From assembly GCA_905182135.1 (NCBI GenBank), contig CAJJAG010000006.1:372001-436000 (forward strand): a DNA stretch of 64,000 nt, read 5' to 3'. The DNA comes from an uncultured Acidimicrobiaceae bacterium. GTDB lineage: Bacteria; Actinomycetota; Acidimicrobiia; Acidimicrobiales; UBA10347. The position numbers were made by a program, and so were the translations under genes. The notes under the pieces are model-generated. The model was not told the DNA's origin, ran no database searches, and worked only from the letters and a program-made list of their open reading frames with translations. This document shows positions 36,978-46,914 of the stretch, piece by piece. Numbering within the stretch: position 1 is the first letter of the stretch; every line of letters starts with the position of its first letter.

Positions 36978-38201
36978 TTATTTTGGGAATTCGCTGGCCC
37001 TCGAACGGTTCGTCGCAGCTTCTGTTTCTGCCTTTTGTTTGATTCCTTCAATAACGCGTTGCATGTTGTCACGGTGTTCGCGTTGACGGCCAGCAAGGAT
37101 GCGCGGCTCCTTGTCTGGCATTGCTTCGATCGCTGGCGTAAGCCCAGAGCGTCCCGGGCCAAGCCTCACGTGGTAGCGCAACCGACTTCCACCAGGCACC
37201 TTCTCGATCACGAATCGCCACTGGGCAGCAGGTTGCTCGATGTCAGCCACGTGCCAGGCAAATTCGTTAGGCGGCGCCCACTCGGTCACATGCGATGTTG
37301 TTGACCATTCACCCACCTGTGGATGCTTGTTATGGCCAGTAAACGTCGACCCGATACCTGGCTCAGCATCAGGATCGTCCCATTCGCCTGCTTGAAACTC
37401 TTCGCTGAATTCAGCTGACAGATTGACGTCGGTAACGAGCTCCCAGACGATCTCGGGGCGAGCCTTGATATCGACCTCGACCATCTGGCCAGGGCCGCCG
37501 TCCATCGATCTTGGCTCGCTTCGTTCTCCAGCCAATGTGCGGCCGTACCGATCGAAGTACGTAATCTCACGTGCTGGGTAGCGACGTGTCGTGGCCTTGA
37601 ATTCAGTGCCGAGCGTATAAGCGACGGGAAAAAGACAAATCTGCGTCACGTCGTCGGGCAGATCGAGCAACTCGGCAACGGCATCTGCCTCGTTCAGGTA
37701 CATCGTGGTCCAGACCGTGCCAAGACCACGGGCTCGAAGCGCCACCATGAAGCTCCATGCCGACTGGATCACCGAGTCGAACAAGCCCGGGCGGCCGCTG
37801 CCATCATGACGGCCCATGACCGTCGGGATCACCAATGCTGGCGAACGGGAAATGTTCTCGCCCAGATGCTTTGCTCCTTGCATGAGCGCCTCGTTCTGAT
37901 GTCCGGTTCCTTTCAACCGATCGGCTGCCTCGATGACCCAGTCAACCCCAGCCGACAGGTAGAGCTCAGCCAAGCGATCCTTGGTGTCTTGATCTCGAAT
38001 AACCATCCACCGGCGGCTGCCGTTGTTGCCACCAGTTGGCGCCTGTTCGGCAACATCGATGCAATCCAGGATGACGTCATCAGCGACCTCACGATCGAAG
38101 TCCAAGCGGCGACGGACGCCTCGGGTCGTCATCAACGCATGGTCAACGAGCGACCGATACTCATCTGAGCCTGGTTCGAAGTCTGGTTTTGTTGCGTCCA
38201 T
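36978..38201 (-). CDS. Nitroreductase-SRPBCC fusion protein
   Basis: 407 residues in two parts. Residues about 1-225 are an FMN-type nitroreductase (TTRGVRRRLDFDREV, EQAPTGGNNGSRRWMVIRDQ, ARGLGTVWTTMYLNEADAVA). Residues about 235-380 form an SRPBCC/polyketide-cyclase-like domain (VDIKARPEIVWELVTDVNLS, IGSTFTGHNKHPQVGEWSTT, SRLRYHVRLGPGRSGL). The reading frame is continuous with no sign of sequencing error. The domain pairing suggests that a bound hydrophobic substrate is handed to or processed by the flavin domain (inference). The actual reaction is unknown. Confidence 0.9.
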   Translation of the reverse strand: MDATKPDFEPGSDEYRSLVDHALMTTRGVRRRLDFDREVADDVILDCIDVAEQAPTGGNNGSRRWMVIRDQDTKDRLAELYLSAGVDWVIEAADRLKGTGHQNEALMQGAKHLGENISRSPALVIPTVMGRHDGSGRPGLFDSVIQSAWSFMVALRARGLGTVWTTMYLNEADAVAELLDLPDDVTQICLFPVAYTLGTEFKATTRRYPAREITYFDRYGRTLAGERSEPRSMDGGPGQMVEVDIKARPEIVWELVTDVNLSAEFSEEFQAGEWDDPDAEPGIGSTFTGHNKHPQVGEWSTTSHVTEWAPPNEFAWHVADIEQPAAQWRFVIEKVPGGSRLRYHVRLGPGRSGLTPAIEAMPDKEPRILAGRQREHRDNMQRVIEGIKQKAETEAATNRSRASEFPK

Positions 38202-38496
38202 GCTCCATAATGCGCATCAACACAGCTAGCAAACCAACCTGGACTTCCTCCGCGGTCCAGTATCGGGTTGTAAGCAACACCAGAGATGGCGTAGCAAGCA
38301 GTTCTCGCGCGACCCGCATTCGACGAATCGGACTACTTGACCACGAAGCCAGCGCCGATAATGAACTCGACCATGGGCCAAGTCGATACACCCAGGGGGA
38401 TCTGATTTCGCCACAGGGCCATGCGGTCAGCTCTCCTTCCTGAGAAAACACAAACACCCGCGAACAACGTGGTCCAACATCTGATCCAGTTTCGCG

Positions 38497-39450
38497 TCAG
38501 TAGGCCAGAGTCACAGTTCGGTGGTGCTCACCGAAGGATCTGGCATCAGGGCCAAGCACCGCGATGGACCACAGCCGATAGTCAAGCGCCGGGCCAGTCA
38601 CAACCGCTCCCTGAGCGGCGAGGGCACGGGACAGCTGGGCTCCGGCATAGACCGTGGCCCACCGAATGCCATGCTCGGCATTCGAGTCCTTTGGGACCAG
38701 CAGCTGCGCATCGATCAGTTCGGCAAGGTCAGGCGCATACCCCATGATCCCGTATTCGCGGAACACTCGCGGAAGCATGTAGTCGGGGTACACGGGAAAA
38801 CCGTCATAACCAGAGAAACCTGCGTCACTCCAACCCAGGCCAGCGGCCATGATCGCTGCGGCGAGATGGGCCAACTTGTCAAAGTTCGCAACACCAGCCG
38901 ATGTCATCGGCCGGTCGACATATGCCGGAATCGTCTCAATCAAAAGCCGGACGATCTCTCGTCCGTCGCGCCCGGCGGCCGCCACCAGGTTCGCAGCGCT
39001 ACCGTCCCAGCGGTTCTGGATCTGCCGGGCCACAGTGCGCAGAGTTTGCACTCGATCAGGAATCATCTGCAGCGTGCCACGGCCAGCGAACAGGGCGCTG
39101 CCATCTTCGTCTCGTAGGTTCGCGAACCAATCAAGGTCGACGCCCTCAGAGCCGAGCACCTTGGTGAAAGCAGCGAACACACCAGGCGCATCGTCGAGCC
39201 AATCGCCCTGATAGTCCACGTGCCACACTGCTTTATCGTCAGGTGGCCACAAGCAGGCCAGCACCGACACCGCAAGTGTCACGTAATCGAACCACCAATC
39301 TTCGCGCCGCACCACCGGTATTCCGGGATAGTTGAACTCAGGCAACGGGAACGACGTGCCTGCCCATTCGACAGCTAAGGAGCGAATGGCACCTTCGTCA
39401 ATGGCGACACCCCAGTCGGGCGGTGGAGGCGTGTTCTGCAAGTCGATCAT
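38497..39450 (-). CDS. Queuosine salvage protein (Qng1/DUF2419 family)
   Basis: About 317 residues from ATG 39450; a frame extension to 39480 is less likely. The family pattern is seen in WWFDYVTLAVSVLACLWPPDD, the run SALFAGRGTLQMIPDRVQTL, the central NFDKLAHLAAAIMAAGLGW, and the strongly conserved YPDYMLPRVFREYGIMGYA and EHGIRWATVYAGAQLS. Members are glycosidases that release queuine from queuosine nucleoside or its 5'-phosphate for salvage into tRNA. They are well known in eukaryotes and scattered in bacteria. No queuine transporter or tgt gene is visible nearby. Confidence 0.88.
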   Translation of the reverse strand: MIDLQNTPPPPDWGVAIDEGAIRSLAVEWAGTSFPLPEFNYPGIPVVRREDWWFDYVTLAVSVLACLWPPDDKAVWHVDYQGDWLDDAPGVFAAFTKVLGSEGVDLDWFANLRDEDGSALFAGRGTLQMIPDRVQTLRTVARQIQNRWDGSAANLVAAAGRDGREIVRLLIETIPAYVDRPMTSAGVANFDKLAHLAAAIMAAGLGWSDAGFSGYDGFPVYPDYMLPRVFREYGIMGYAPDLAELIDAQLLVPKDSNAEHGIRWATVYAGAQLSRALAAQGAVVTGPALDYRLWSIAVLGPDARSFGEHHRTVTLAY

Positions 39451-39618
39451 GATGACGCTAACAGGGACTCGCCCAACCAACCGTCTTGCACTCCTGGCCC
39501 AGGCAGCACGAAAAAGAGGCCACCGCCGACCGGCTTGACATAGTCCTCGAGTGGCTCACCGTCGAGCCGAGACCTCTGGGTCCGCACTGGTTTCGCATCA
39601 GCGAACACGGCGGCCGGG

Positions 39619-40524
39619 TTACGCGAAGGCTGGCAGGATCGACTCGCCGATGAGCCGGGTATTTGATTCCGCGTAGTTGGGTGGGCAGCCTTGGGCAAAG
39701 ATAATCGTCTCGGCACCCGCCTGGCGATAGGCGTTGATCTGTTCGATGCAGTCGTCTGGTGACCCCGAGATCGTGTACTTGTCCACCAGCTTAGTGAAGT
39801 CCTGGTTGTACTGCTTGCTGAGCTGCTCGTTCGCTAACTCGAGCGCTCGGTCACGGTTTTCGTGCACACATGTGAAGATGAACAAACCACCTTGGACAGC
39901 GTCAGCCGGGCGGCCAGCCTCGACGCTGAAGTCGGCGATCTTGCCCATCGAGCTGGCCAACATGTCCGGTGTGTACATGTAGGGCATCCAGCCGGTCCCA
40001 TACTTTGCGACCCGTTTCATCGCGACGTCCTTGCGGCCCGCCACCCAGATCGGCACGCTTGGTTTCTGTACCGGGCTGGGCGATATTGTGATGTCATTCA
40101 ACGTCGTGAACCGGCCATCGAAGCTCACGTTCTTCTCGGTTAGGAGCAGACTAATGATCTCCAGTGCCTCGTTGGTTCGCGCTCCTCGTTCCGTAACCGG
40201 CACGCCAACGGCCTCAAATTCTCGAGGAAACTCGCCTCCTACCCCGATGCCAAGTGAGAACCGGCCACCTGAAACGACGTCGAGCATGGCAACCTGTTTG
40301 GCCAATAGCGCCGGCGGATACAGCGGCACGAGCACGATGCCACTCAAAAGCTTTATCCGTTCAGTCGCTCCCGCCGCTGCTGCGAGAGCAACGATGTTAT
40401 TCGACGTCGCAATGTGAAAACTGATGTGCTCACCGGTCGACAAATAGTCGAAACCCAGGTCCTCGGCCATGCGGGCCTCGGCCTTGGCGTCGTGCAATAA
40501 CTTCAGTGCGATCCCAAACTCCAT
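39619..40524 (-). CDS. LLM class F420-dependent oxidoreductase
   Basis: 301 residues. MEFGIALKLLHDAKAEARMA at the start, FDYLSTGEHISFH, LLSGIVLVPLYPPALLAKQ, and FSLGIGVGGEFPREFEAVG identify the family. The C-terminus is shorter than in bacterial luciferase, as usual for F420-type members. It appears to be a single gene, divergent from the DUF2889 gene 46 bases away. Confidence 0.9.
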   Translation of the reverse strand: MEFGIALKLLHDAKAEARMAEDLGFDYLSTGEHISFHIATSNNIVALAAAAGATERIKLLSGIVLVPLYPPALLAKQVAMLDVVSGGRFSLGIGVGGEFPREFEAVGVPVTERGARTNEALEIISLLLTEKNVSFDGRFTTLNDITISPSPVQKPSVPIWVAGRKDVAMKRVAKYGTGWMPYMYTPDMLASSMGKIADFSVEAGRPADAVQGGLFIFTCVHENRDRALELANEQLSKQYNQDFTKLVDKYTISGSPDDCIEQINAYRQAGAETIIFAQGCPPNYAESNTRLIGESILPAFA

Positions 40525-40570
40525 ATGTCTGAAGTTACTTGCAGGATCACACCCGGATTAACTTCGGCAC

Positions 40571-41167
40571 ATGAGTCGACCGATTTCCATCCACCAACGC
40601 AGCTACGAAACCGAAGCGTTCGACGAAGGCGACGGCACGATGCGGCTGGTCGGGCGCCTGATCGACACCAAGCCACACGGTCTCGGGTTAGCCGATGGAG
40701 AACCCTTGGTCATCCACGACATGGTGATCGAGATGACCGTTGCCAGCGAGACCTTCGAAATTCTGGCCATCACGCCGACGATGAACGTACGCCCCTACGG
40801 GGAATGCATCTCGGTGCTGGCGACATATAAGCAGCTCGTGGGTGTATCGATCGCCCGGGGCTACAGCCGCAAGGTCAAGGACCTCTTTGGAGGGCCAATG
40901 GGATGCTCTCATATTGGTGCGCTGTTGATCGCCCTTGGACCGGTTGCAATCCAGGCAAGCTGGGGCATGGCTCGCCTTCATGATGATCTGGATGCGTGGT
41001 CTCCGGTCGAGCCTGACAATGCCGACGCCGAACGGCGCCTGCGTTTAAATACAAACACCTGTCATGTGTGGAGTGCCGATGGCGAACAGATCGCTCGCCT
41101 CAACCGAGGCGAAGAAGCCAAGCGCCCAGAATGGGAATCGGTTCGTTTAACCAAGCTCGGACTCTGA
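40571..41167 (+). CDS. DUF2889 family protein
   Basis: 198 residues. Recognisable are IHQRSYETEAFDEGDGTMRL, VGRLIDTKPHG, VIHDMVIEMTV, PYGECISVLATYKQLVGVSI and GGPMGCSHIGALL, the last with the conserved Gly-Cys-x-His. The family is of unknown function and often occurs near CoA-ester and aromatic degradation genes in proteobacteria and actinobacteria. No membrane segment or signal peptide is present. Confidence 0.88.
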   Translation: MSRPISIHQRSYETEAFDEGDGTMRLVGRLIDTKPHGLGLADGEPLVIHDMVIEMTVASETFEILAITPTMNVRPYGECISVLATYKQLVGVSIARGYSRKVKDLFGGPMGCSHIGALLIALGPVAIQASWGMARLHDDLDAWSPVEPDNADAERRLRLNTNTCHVWSADGEQIARLNRGEEAKRPEWESVRLTKLGL

Positions 41168-41368
41168 ACGCTCGCGACCTGAACACGAAGCTGCTGCTGA
41201 TCTCGCTCTAGCACTGGGCCACGCCACTGCCATCGATAGCAGCCGCAGCGAGACACAATCGCCGTTGAAGATTCACCACTACTCTTTGGCACCCAGTTCA
41301 CCATCCACCTGCTGATCAGGATCGGTTAGCCCATTACGACCAAAACCCAAACTAGTTACCGATGTGGA

Positions 41369-42319
41369 CTAGCCAAGCGGGAATGAGTGAGCGAATACAG
41401 CGAACCCGCCGCCGGTGTGCCAGAACACCACCTGGTCCGACGGTTCAAACCGGCCACTTTCAATCTCTTGTTTCAGCCCGACGAGAGCCTTACCGGTATA
41501 GGTCGGATCCCAGATCAGACCAGTTAGCCGAGTGGCTTCCATCTGCACCAGGAGCTCTTCATCGGTGGTCTTGCCATAGCCAAGTCCTACATAGTCATCG
41601 ACGACCTCGAAAGGCGCATCAGACGCACCTGACTCGACGAGCAAAGCGTGAACCGCTTCGGTCAGCTCGGCTTTTGACTCGCCCACTGAAGATCCAACAA
41701 CGCGCATATCCAGCTGGTGACGAGCAACACCTAGGGCCAAGCCAGCCGTCGTTCCGGCCGACGAACTTGCGTGCCAAATTGTTGCTGGTCCCTCGATCTG
41801 CTGGCTGAGCTCGACCAACGCATTGTCGAACGCCATCACACCCAATCGGTCCGAAGCACCTGCGGGCATGATCCATGCCAGCTCCCCCGCTGCCGCCAAT
41901 TCGCTGGCAACGGCTTCCATCAACGCAGCCCGGTCGTGCCACTCTCGAGGAGTGATGAAGCGCACCTGTGCACCGGCCAATCGCTGCAATAGATGGTTCC
42001 CTTCCACATGCTTTGGAGGCTGGCCATCACTGGACCGCAGCAGAAGTAAACACTTCATTCCGGTGCGCGCAGCCACGATGGCCGTCGCCCTGCAATGGTT
42101 CGATTGGACGGCACCACACGTCACCAATGTGGTGGCACCTGCTGCCTTGGCTGCGGCCAGGTGGTACTCCAACTTGCGGACCTTGTTGCCCGACAAGCCA
42201 AAGCCAGTCAGATCATCGCGCTTGATGTAGATCTGCGGGCCTCCCCATGCTTTGGTCAGACGGTCGGCGAACTCAAGCGGTGTTGGCAACTGCGCCAGGG
42301 GAAATCGTGCGTCGGTCAT
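41369..42319 (-). CDS. PLP-dependent D-cysteine desulfhydrase/ACC deaminase family protein
   Basis: About 316 residues from ATG 42319 (a GGGG tract lies just upstream). PLTRLP-like PLAQLPTPLEFADRL, IYIKRDDLTGFGLSGNKVRKLE with the PLP lysine, TCGAVQSNHCRATA and IWHASSSAGTTAGLALG are typical. Members remove amine or sulfide groups from D-cysteine or from 1-aminocyclopropane-1-carboxylate; sequence alone does not separate these. It is divergent from the beta-propeller gene. Confidence 0.92.
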   Translation of the reverse strand: MTDARFPLAQLPTPLEFADRLTKAWGGPQIYIKRDDLTGFGLSGNKVRKLEYHLAAAKAAGATTLVTCGAVQSNHCRATAIVAARTGMKCLLLLRSSDGQPPKHVEGNHLLQRLAGAQVRFITPREWHDRAALMEAVASELAAAGELAWIMPAGASDRLGVMAFDNALVELSQQIEGPATIWHASSSAGTTAGLALGVARHQLDMRVVGSSVGESKAELTEAVHALLVESGASDAPFEVVDDYVGLGYGKTTDEELLVQMEATRLTGLIWDPTYTGKALVGLKQEIESGRFEPSDQVVFWHTGGGFAVFAHSFPLG

Positions 42320-42413
42320 AACCCCAGTATTGCCGCGGACAGCCTCGACCTTCTGGTAGGTCACCCATCCAGCGAGCTAGTGAGTCAACAGCTGAGTGTT
42401 CTACGGTCCAGCG

Positions 42414-43748
42414 ATGACGCAAACCAACCTCGATCGCAGCGAACGCCACCCGGGTTACTGGCGATCGGCCTGGCCCGTCGAGTGCGGGGGAAATCGTCGC
42501 CAAAAAGCCTCACCAGGCCGATTGGACGCCGGGTCAGGTACCGCACGGGTTACCACGAGCAAGAACGACCGCTGGAATGTAATGGTGATCGAACGGGATC
42601 CCGGTGAGTGGTTCGTGGGCGGGACCATGGCTGCGTTCAGCGGCCCGCCCCCATTCGGCTGGGTCCAACGCATTGACGCCGACACGCTTGCCCCCCTGGT
42701 TACGTCGCCCGAACTACCTTGTGGCGAGCATGTCTGGTGCGGCGCAATCTTGGCGCACGCCAACGGTTCGATTCACTCGATCAACGGCAGCTACCTGCAT
42801 CGCTTGGACCCACACGATCTGAGCATCCAAGCCGAGATAGCACTGCCTGCTGATCGCGCCCACAACGGCTTGCTCTCGCTCAGTGACGGTTCATTGATAA
42901 CCAAAGACCTGCGGCTCGAAGGCCAGGGTGGAACAACGATCACCCGCCTAGACCCAGACACGTTAGAAATTCGTGACTCCCTCGTTTTACCCGAAGGGTC
43001 GATGGGGCGAATCGGCGCTGACCGCACCCCAACCGGCGACCATGTCTATGTCCCCGGCACCGAGCACTTATGGCGCATCGACGTGACCACCGAGGCCATG
43101 ACCGTCGATCAATGGAAGCCTCGTTACAGAACAGCCAACGATGACTGGGGGCTCGCGTGGGACTCATGCGTTTCCGACGGCGCTGCATGGGTCATGGATT
43201 GTGGCGACATCGAGTCGGTGCGCATGATCCACAACGTCGAACCCAATGGCCGTTACCCCGAACCCCCAGGCCGAGCAATGTCGTGGCGTCGAGATGCTCC
43301 CTGGGCTGGAGCCCAACGTTTACTGCGGATGTCGCTCGACGACCCGAACGACATCCAGATAGTCGAGCCCTTCGGCACACCAGGCGGCGGCATCATTGCG
43401 CCACCGGTCCACGTGCCAGAACACCAGATGGCCATTGCATGGGACTCAATCAATGGTGGTCTGGCAGGCGTCAGCACTGCCGAGGCCACGTTGAACGTGG
43501 CATGGCAACTCGATGTGCGCTCGTCAATGCAGCCTGTCGTGTTTCCTGAGTCGGGTGAGCTCGTGATCAACGACTTCACCGCCGACGGTTTCGATGACAT
43601 CATCGTTGTCGACATAGCCACTGGCGAGCTGATCGATCGCGTGTCCACAGGCTCACGAATTGCCAACGGCATGTTCCTGACCGCTGGCGGCGACCGTGAT
43701 CTCTTTTACTGCTCGACGCTCTATCTCAGCCGCATCATCTGGCAATAG
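42414..43748 (+). CDS. Predicted beta-propeller protein of unknown function
   Basis: 444 residues if started at ATG 42414. There is no signal peptide. Repeated segments such as VQRIDADTLAPLVTSPELP, HRLDPHDLSIQAEIALP, TRLDPDTLEIRDSLVLP and LWRIDVTTEAMTVDQW recur at blade-like spacing, indicating a propeller of six or seven blades. The middle contains a charged loop (PEPPGRAMSWRRDAPW). No catalytic motif was recognised. It is followed by hairpins that may terminate transcription. Confidence 0.8.
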   Translation: MTQTNLDRSERHPGYWRSAWPVECGGNRRQKASPGRLDAGSGTARVTTSKNDRWNVMVIERDPGEWFVGGTMAAFSGPPPFGWVQRIDADTLAPLVTSPELPCGEHVWCGAILAHANGSIHSINGSYLHRLDPHDLSIQAEIALPADRAHNGLLSLSDGSLITKDLRLEGQGGTTITRLDPDTLEIRDSLVLPEGSMGRIGADRTPTGDHVYVPGTEHLWRIDVTTEAMTVDQWKPRYRTANDDWGLAWDSCVSDGAAWVMDCGDIESVRMIHNVEPNGRYPEPPGRAMSWRRDAPWAGAQRLLRMSLDDPNDIQIVEPFGTPGGGIIAPPVHVPEHQMAIAWDSINGGLAGVSTAEATLNVAWQLDVRSSMQPVVFPESGELVINDFTADGFDDIIVVDIATGELIDRVSTGSRIANGMFLTAGGDRDLFYCSTLYLSRIIWQ

Positions 43749-44328
<580 letters not shown>

Positions 44329-45198
44329 CTAGCTCACCAATTCAAGACCGAACAGTTCTTTGAACTTCACTGCATACTCAGCGTCATCCTCGATCGCACC
44401 CAACGCAACCCAATCCTCGTCGCTCATGGCGGCCTTGCCAGCAACGAGTTCCTCACCGCCCCAACCACAGGTGTACCGAAGCTTCGGGTTCTCGGCAGTT
44501 GCCGCTTCGTAAATCACTTCGGCGACTTCTAATGGCTGTCCGGGTGTTGCCAGCCCCGTCGCGTAGAAGTTAAACATGCGCTGATACGCCCGGTCATAGG
44601 CGCCGGTGGCATTCGGTGCATCGGTGTTTTTGGCCATGATCGCTGTCTTGACGATGCCCGGTTCGATCATCACAACCCGAATACCGTGAGACACGACTTC
44701 TTGTGCAAGTCCTTCCGTAAGGCCTTCGAGCGCCCACTTGGATGCCACATAGGGCGATTGAGCCAGTGCTGCGATCACACCAGCGATTGAAGAGACATTG
44801 ATGATGCAGCCACTGCCGCGTTCACGCATATGCGGCAACACTGCCTGCACCCCGCGAATGACGCCGTAGAGATTGACGTCCATGACTTCCATGTAATCGT
44901 CGAGTGAGGCCTCTTCACAGACGCCGTTACCCCCGATACCCGCATTGTTAATGAGTACGTCGATATGACCGGCGGCAGCAATGACTTCGGCCACAGCACG
45001 ATCAACCGATGCAGTATCGGTGACGTCGCACACGACCGGATGCACCTTCACGCCTGCTTCGGCACACATCGCTGCGAGCTTCTCACCCTTTTCGAGGCTG
45101 CGCATCGACCCGTAGACCGTCCAACCTTTCGCTGCCAAATCCACAGCTGCGCTGCGTCCAATTCCCGAGTTCGCGCCAGTAATGAGTGCAACAGTCAT
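44329..45198 (-). CDS. SDR family NAD(P)-dependent oxidoreductase
   Basis: 289 residues. TGANSGIGRSAAVDLAAKG binds the nucleotide, LINNAGIGGNG and NVSSIAGVIAALAQSPYVASKWA provide the catalytic Asn, Ser, Tyr and Lys. The layout is a classical SDR, with a C-terminal extension typical of those acting on larger or hydrophobic alcohols. The gene appears monocistronic. Confidence 0.93.
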   Translation of the reverse strand: MTVALITGANSGIGRSAAVDLAAKGWTVYGSMRSLEKGEKLAAMCAEAGVKVHPVVCDVTDTASVDRAVAEVIAAAGHIDVLINNAGIGGNGVCEEASLDDYMEVMDVNLYGVIRGVQAVLPHMRERGSGCIINVSSIAGVIAALAQSPYVASKWALEGLTEGLAQEVVSHGIRVVMIEPGIVKTAIMAKNTDAPNATGAYDRAYQRMFNFYATGLATPGQPLEVAEVIYEAATAENPKLRYTCGWGGEELVAGKAAMSDEDWVALGAIEDDAEYAVKFKELFGLELVS

Positions 45199-45331
45199 GA
45201 CACAAAGTTAGCAGAGTGCCGAAAAACACATGCCTCGTGTCTTGGCGAACGTCCACCACCGGCCTTCTTCACCGCCTTGCCCATTGATTTGACCCATTCG
45301 GGTCGAAGAACAGCCTTTCTGGAGGGACGCC

Positions 45332-45793
45332 CTAACAGTCAGCGAGCAAAAGGTCCGCTGTCACCTCGAGATGGCCCAAATGCTGCACCAATTCTTCGTA
45401 GGCATGGATCAATGCAGCGCCGACGGTCCACTCGCCTGCGAGCGGCGTCTGAGTCTGAGGGATTTCGGTCAGCTCCGTTGCCGCCTCGAGAGCAGGACGA
45501 CGCTCCGTGAGCAAATCAAGCCATGCGCCAACAGCCAGGTGTAGTTCTGCCACCGTTCCCGCAGCAATGAACTCCTCGCCACGTACTCGGCCTGATTCAT
45601 CGCCAGCGACCATATGTCCGACCCACCATTCGCATGCACCGAGGATGTGGGTGACGAGGGCGTACGGAGATGTTCCCCCTGTTTCGCGTGGCCGTTCGTT
45701 GATCAACTCGTCGCCGAGGCGATCGGCCACGGCCAGCACGCCACCGAACGAGCGCCGACAGAACACTTCAAAGTCATCAAGCGTGATCGACAT
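45332..45793 (-). CDS. DinB-like four-helix-bundle protein
   Basis: About 153 residues from ATG 45793; a longer frame to 45901 overlaps the divergent thioesterase gene. Helices contain THILGACEWWVGHMVAGDE and LIHAYEELVQHLGHLEV, with histidines placed as in the DinB/mycothiol-dependent enzyme superfamily that binds a divalent metal. Some actinobacterial members are mycothiol transferases or maleylpyruvate isomerases. The exact reaction is unknown. Its start faces that of the thioesterase, 24 bases away. Confidence 0.8.
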   Translation of the reverse strand: MSITLDDFEVFCRRSFGGVLAVADRLGDELINERPRETGGTSPYALVTHILGACEWWVGHMVAGDESGRVRGEEFIAAGTVAELHLAVGAWLDLLTERRPALEAATELTEIPQTQTPLAGEWTVGAALIHAYEELVQHLGHLEVTADLLLADC

Positions 45794-45817
45794 ACACAGC
45801 AAGGTAGCTTCACAAGC

Positions 45818-46660
45818 GTGTCTGAGCAGCAGAATTCCTTGAGCGCAAGGGACGAGCGCGTCCCTGCAGACGTGAGTAGCGTCTTCAACCTCGAAACCCA
45901 TGGCCCTGATGTGTGGGTCGGCGAGAGCCCCGACTACCCGTGGGGCCGTATCTTCGGCGGCCTAGTTATTGCCCAGGCACTGTGGGCTGCGACACAGACC
46001 GTTGCCGATGAACACGTGCTGCACTCAATGCACAGCTACTTCATCCTGGGTGGGAACCCGGCCGAACCTGTGCGCTATGAAGTCGACCGCATTCGCAATG
46101 GTCGGTCGTTCTCAACTCGTCGTGTCGTCGCCCGCCAGAGCGGTGGCGCTATCTTCAATCTGTCGTGCTCATTCCAGCGCCATGAAGAGGGTGTGGAGAC
46201 ACAGACAGCGACATTCCCGTCTGATGCGCCCGATCCTTCGACGATCGAGTCGCATCGCGAGGGCGCAGGCATCGACCGCTTCGACGTCGACCTCAAAGGC
46301 AACCAGCCACGATCGCTGGTCTGGGTCCGCTATCCCGGCGCACTCAGCGATGACCCGCGGGTCCATCTGTGCGCGCTCGCCTATCTCAGCGACAGTAACG
46401 CCATGGATGCCGTGGCCCACGCTCACCCAAACGGCATGCCCGAGGATCACGAGACCTGGGACCAGACCTATATGAGCGCCAGCCTGGACCATGCCATGTG
46501 GTTCCATAGGCCAGTCAACGCCAACGACTGGCTGCTCTTCGACATGGACGGCCACGGCATCCTGCGCACTCGCGGTCTGACCACCGGCCATGTCTTCAAC
46601 ACCAACGGCGACCACATCGCCACCATCGCTCAAGAGGGCCTGATTCGCGAGATCAAGTAG
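45818..46660 (+). CDS. Acyl-CoA thioesterase II (TesB-like)
   Basis: 280 residues from GTG 45818, which has AAGG upstream; the in-frame region back to 45614 lies antisense to the DinB-like gene and is excluded. TGG-type start of the double hotdog: WGRIFGGLVIAQALWAA, LHSMHSYFILGGNP and GRSFSTRRVVARQSG in the first domain, then SLDHAMWFHRPVNANDWLLFD in the second with the catalytic aspartate region. It hydrolyses acyl-CoA to free acid and CoA. A hairpin follows the stop at once. Confidence 0.93.
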   Translation: MSEQQNSLSARDERVPADVSSVFNLETHGPDVWVGESPDYPWGRIFGGLVIAQALWAATQTVADEHVLHSMHSYFILGGNPAEPVRYEVDRIRNGRSFSTRRVVARQSGGAIFNLSCSFQRHEEGVETQTATFPSDAPDPSTIESHREGAGIDRFDVDLKGNQPRSLVWVRYPGALSDDPRVHLCALAYLSDSNAMDAVAHAHPNGMPEDHETWDQTYMSASLDHAMWFHRPVNANDWLLFDMDGHGILRTRGLTTGHVFNTNGDHIATIAQEGLIREIK

Positions 46661-46693
46661 CCGGCATTCTGAAGCAGTAACTGCTTTGGCCGG
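46661..46693 (+). terminator. Hairpin directly after the thioesterase gene
   Basis: A two-part stem begins at the base after the stop: CCGGC (46661) pairs with GCCGG (46689), and AAGCAG (46672) with CTGCTT (46681) around a TAA loop. The perfect inner stem makes it a likely 3' end structure, although no T run follows. Confidence 0.5.
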
Positions 46694-46914
46694 GCTGATT
46701 GGATCTGATTACCGAGCGGCGTGCAGCGGTAAGACAGATCGGAGTAGTGCTCCAACACTCAGCGCGCCTTGTCGGTCTCAGCTCATTTCGCAACTGGACC
46801 CAGCACTGCAATCGCCTCGCTCAACATGGTGTCTCGGGACACAGGTGGAAGCCTTGGTGTGTGCGGAGCGGTGTCCTCGTGGCTGTCGCTAGTGTTCGGT
46901 TTCACTGTGCTGAT

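Noticed and set aside
38161-38457. 98-codon minus-strand frame upstream of the nitroreductase fusion
   Set aside because: It overlaps the fusion gene's start in another frame and has no ribosome-binding site or recognisable pattern.
45614-45817. N-terminal extension of the thioesterase frame
   Set aside because: It overlaps the DinB-like gene in antisense and lacks hotdog-domain features; GTG 45818 is a better start.
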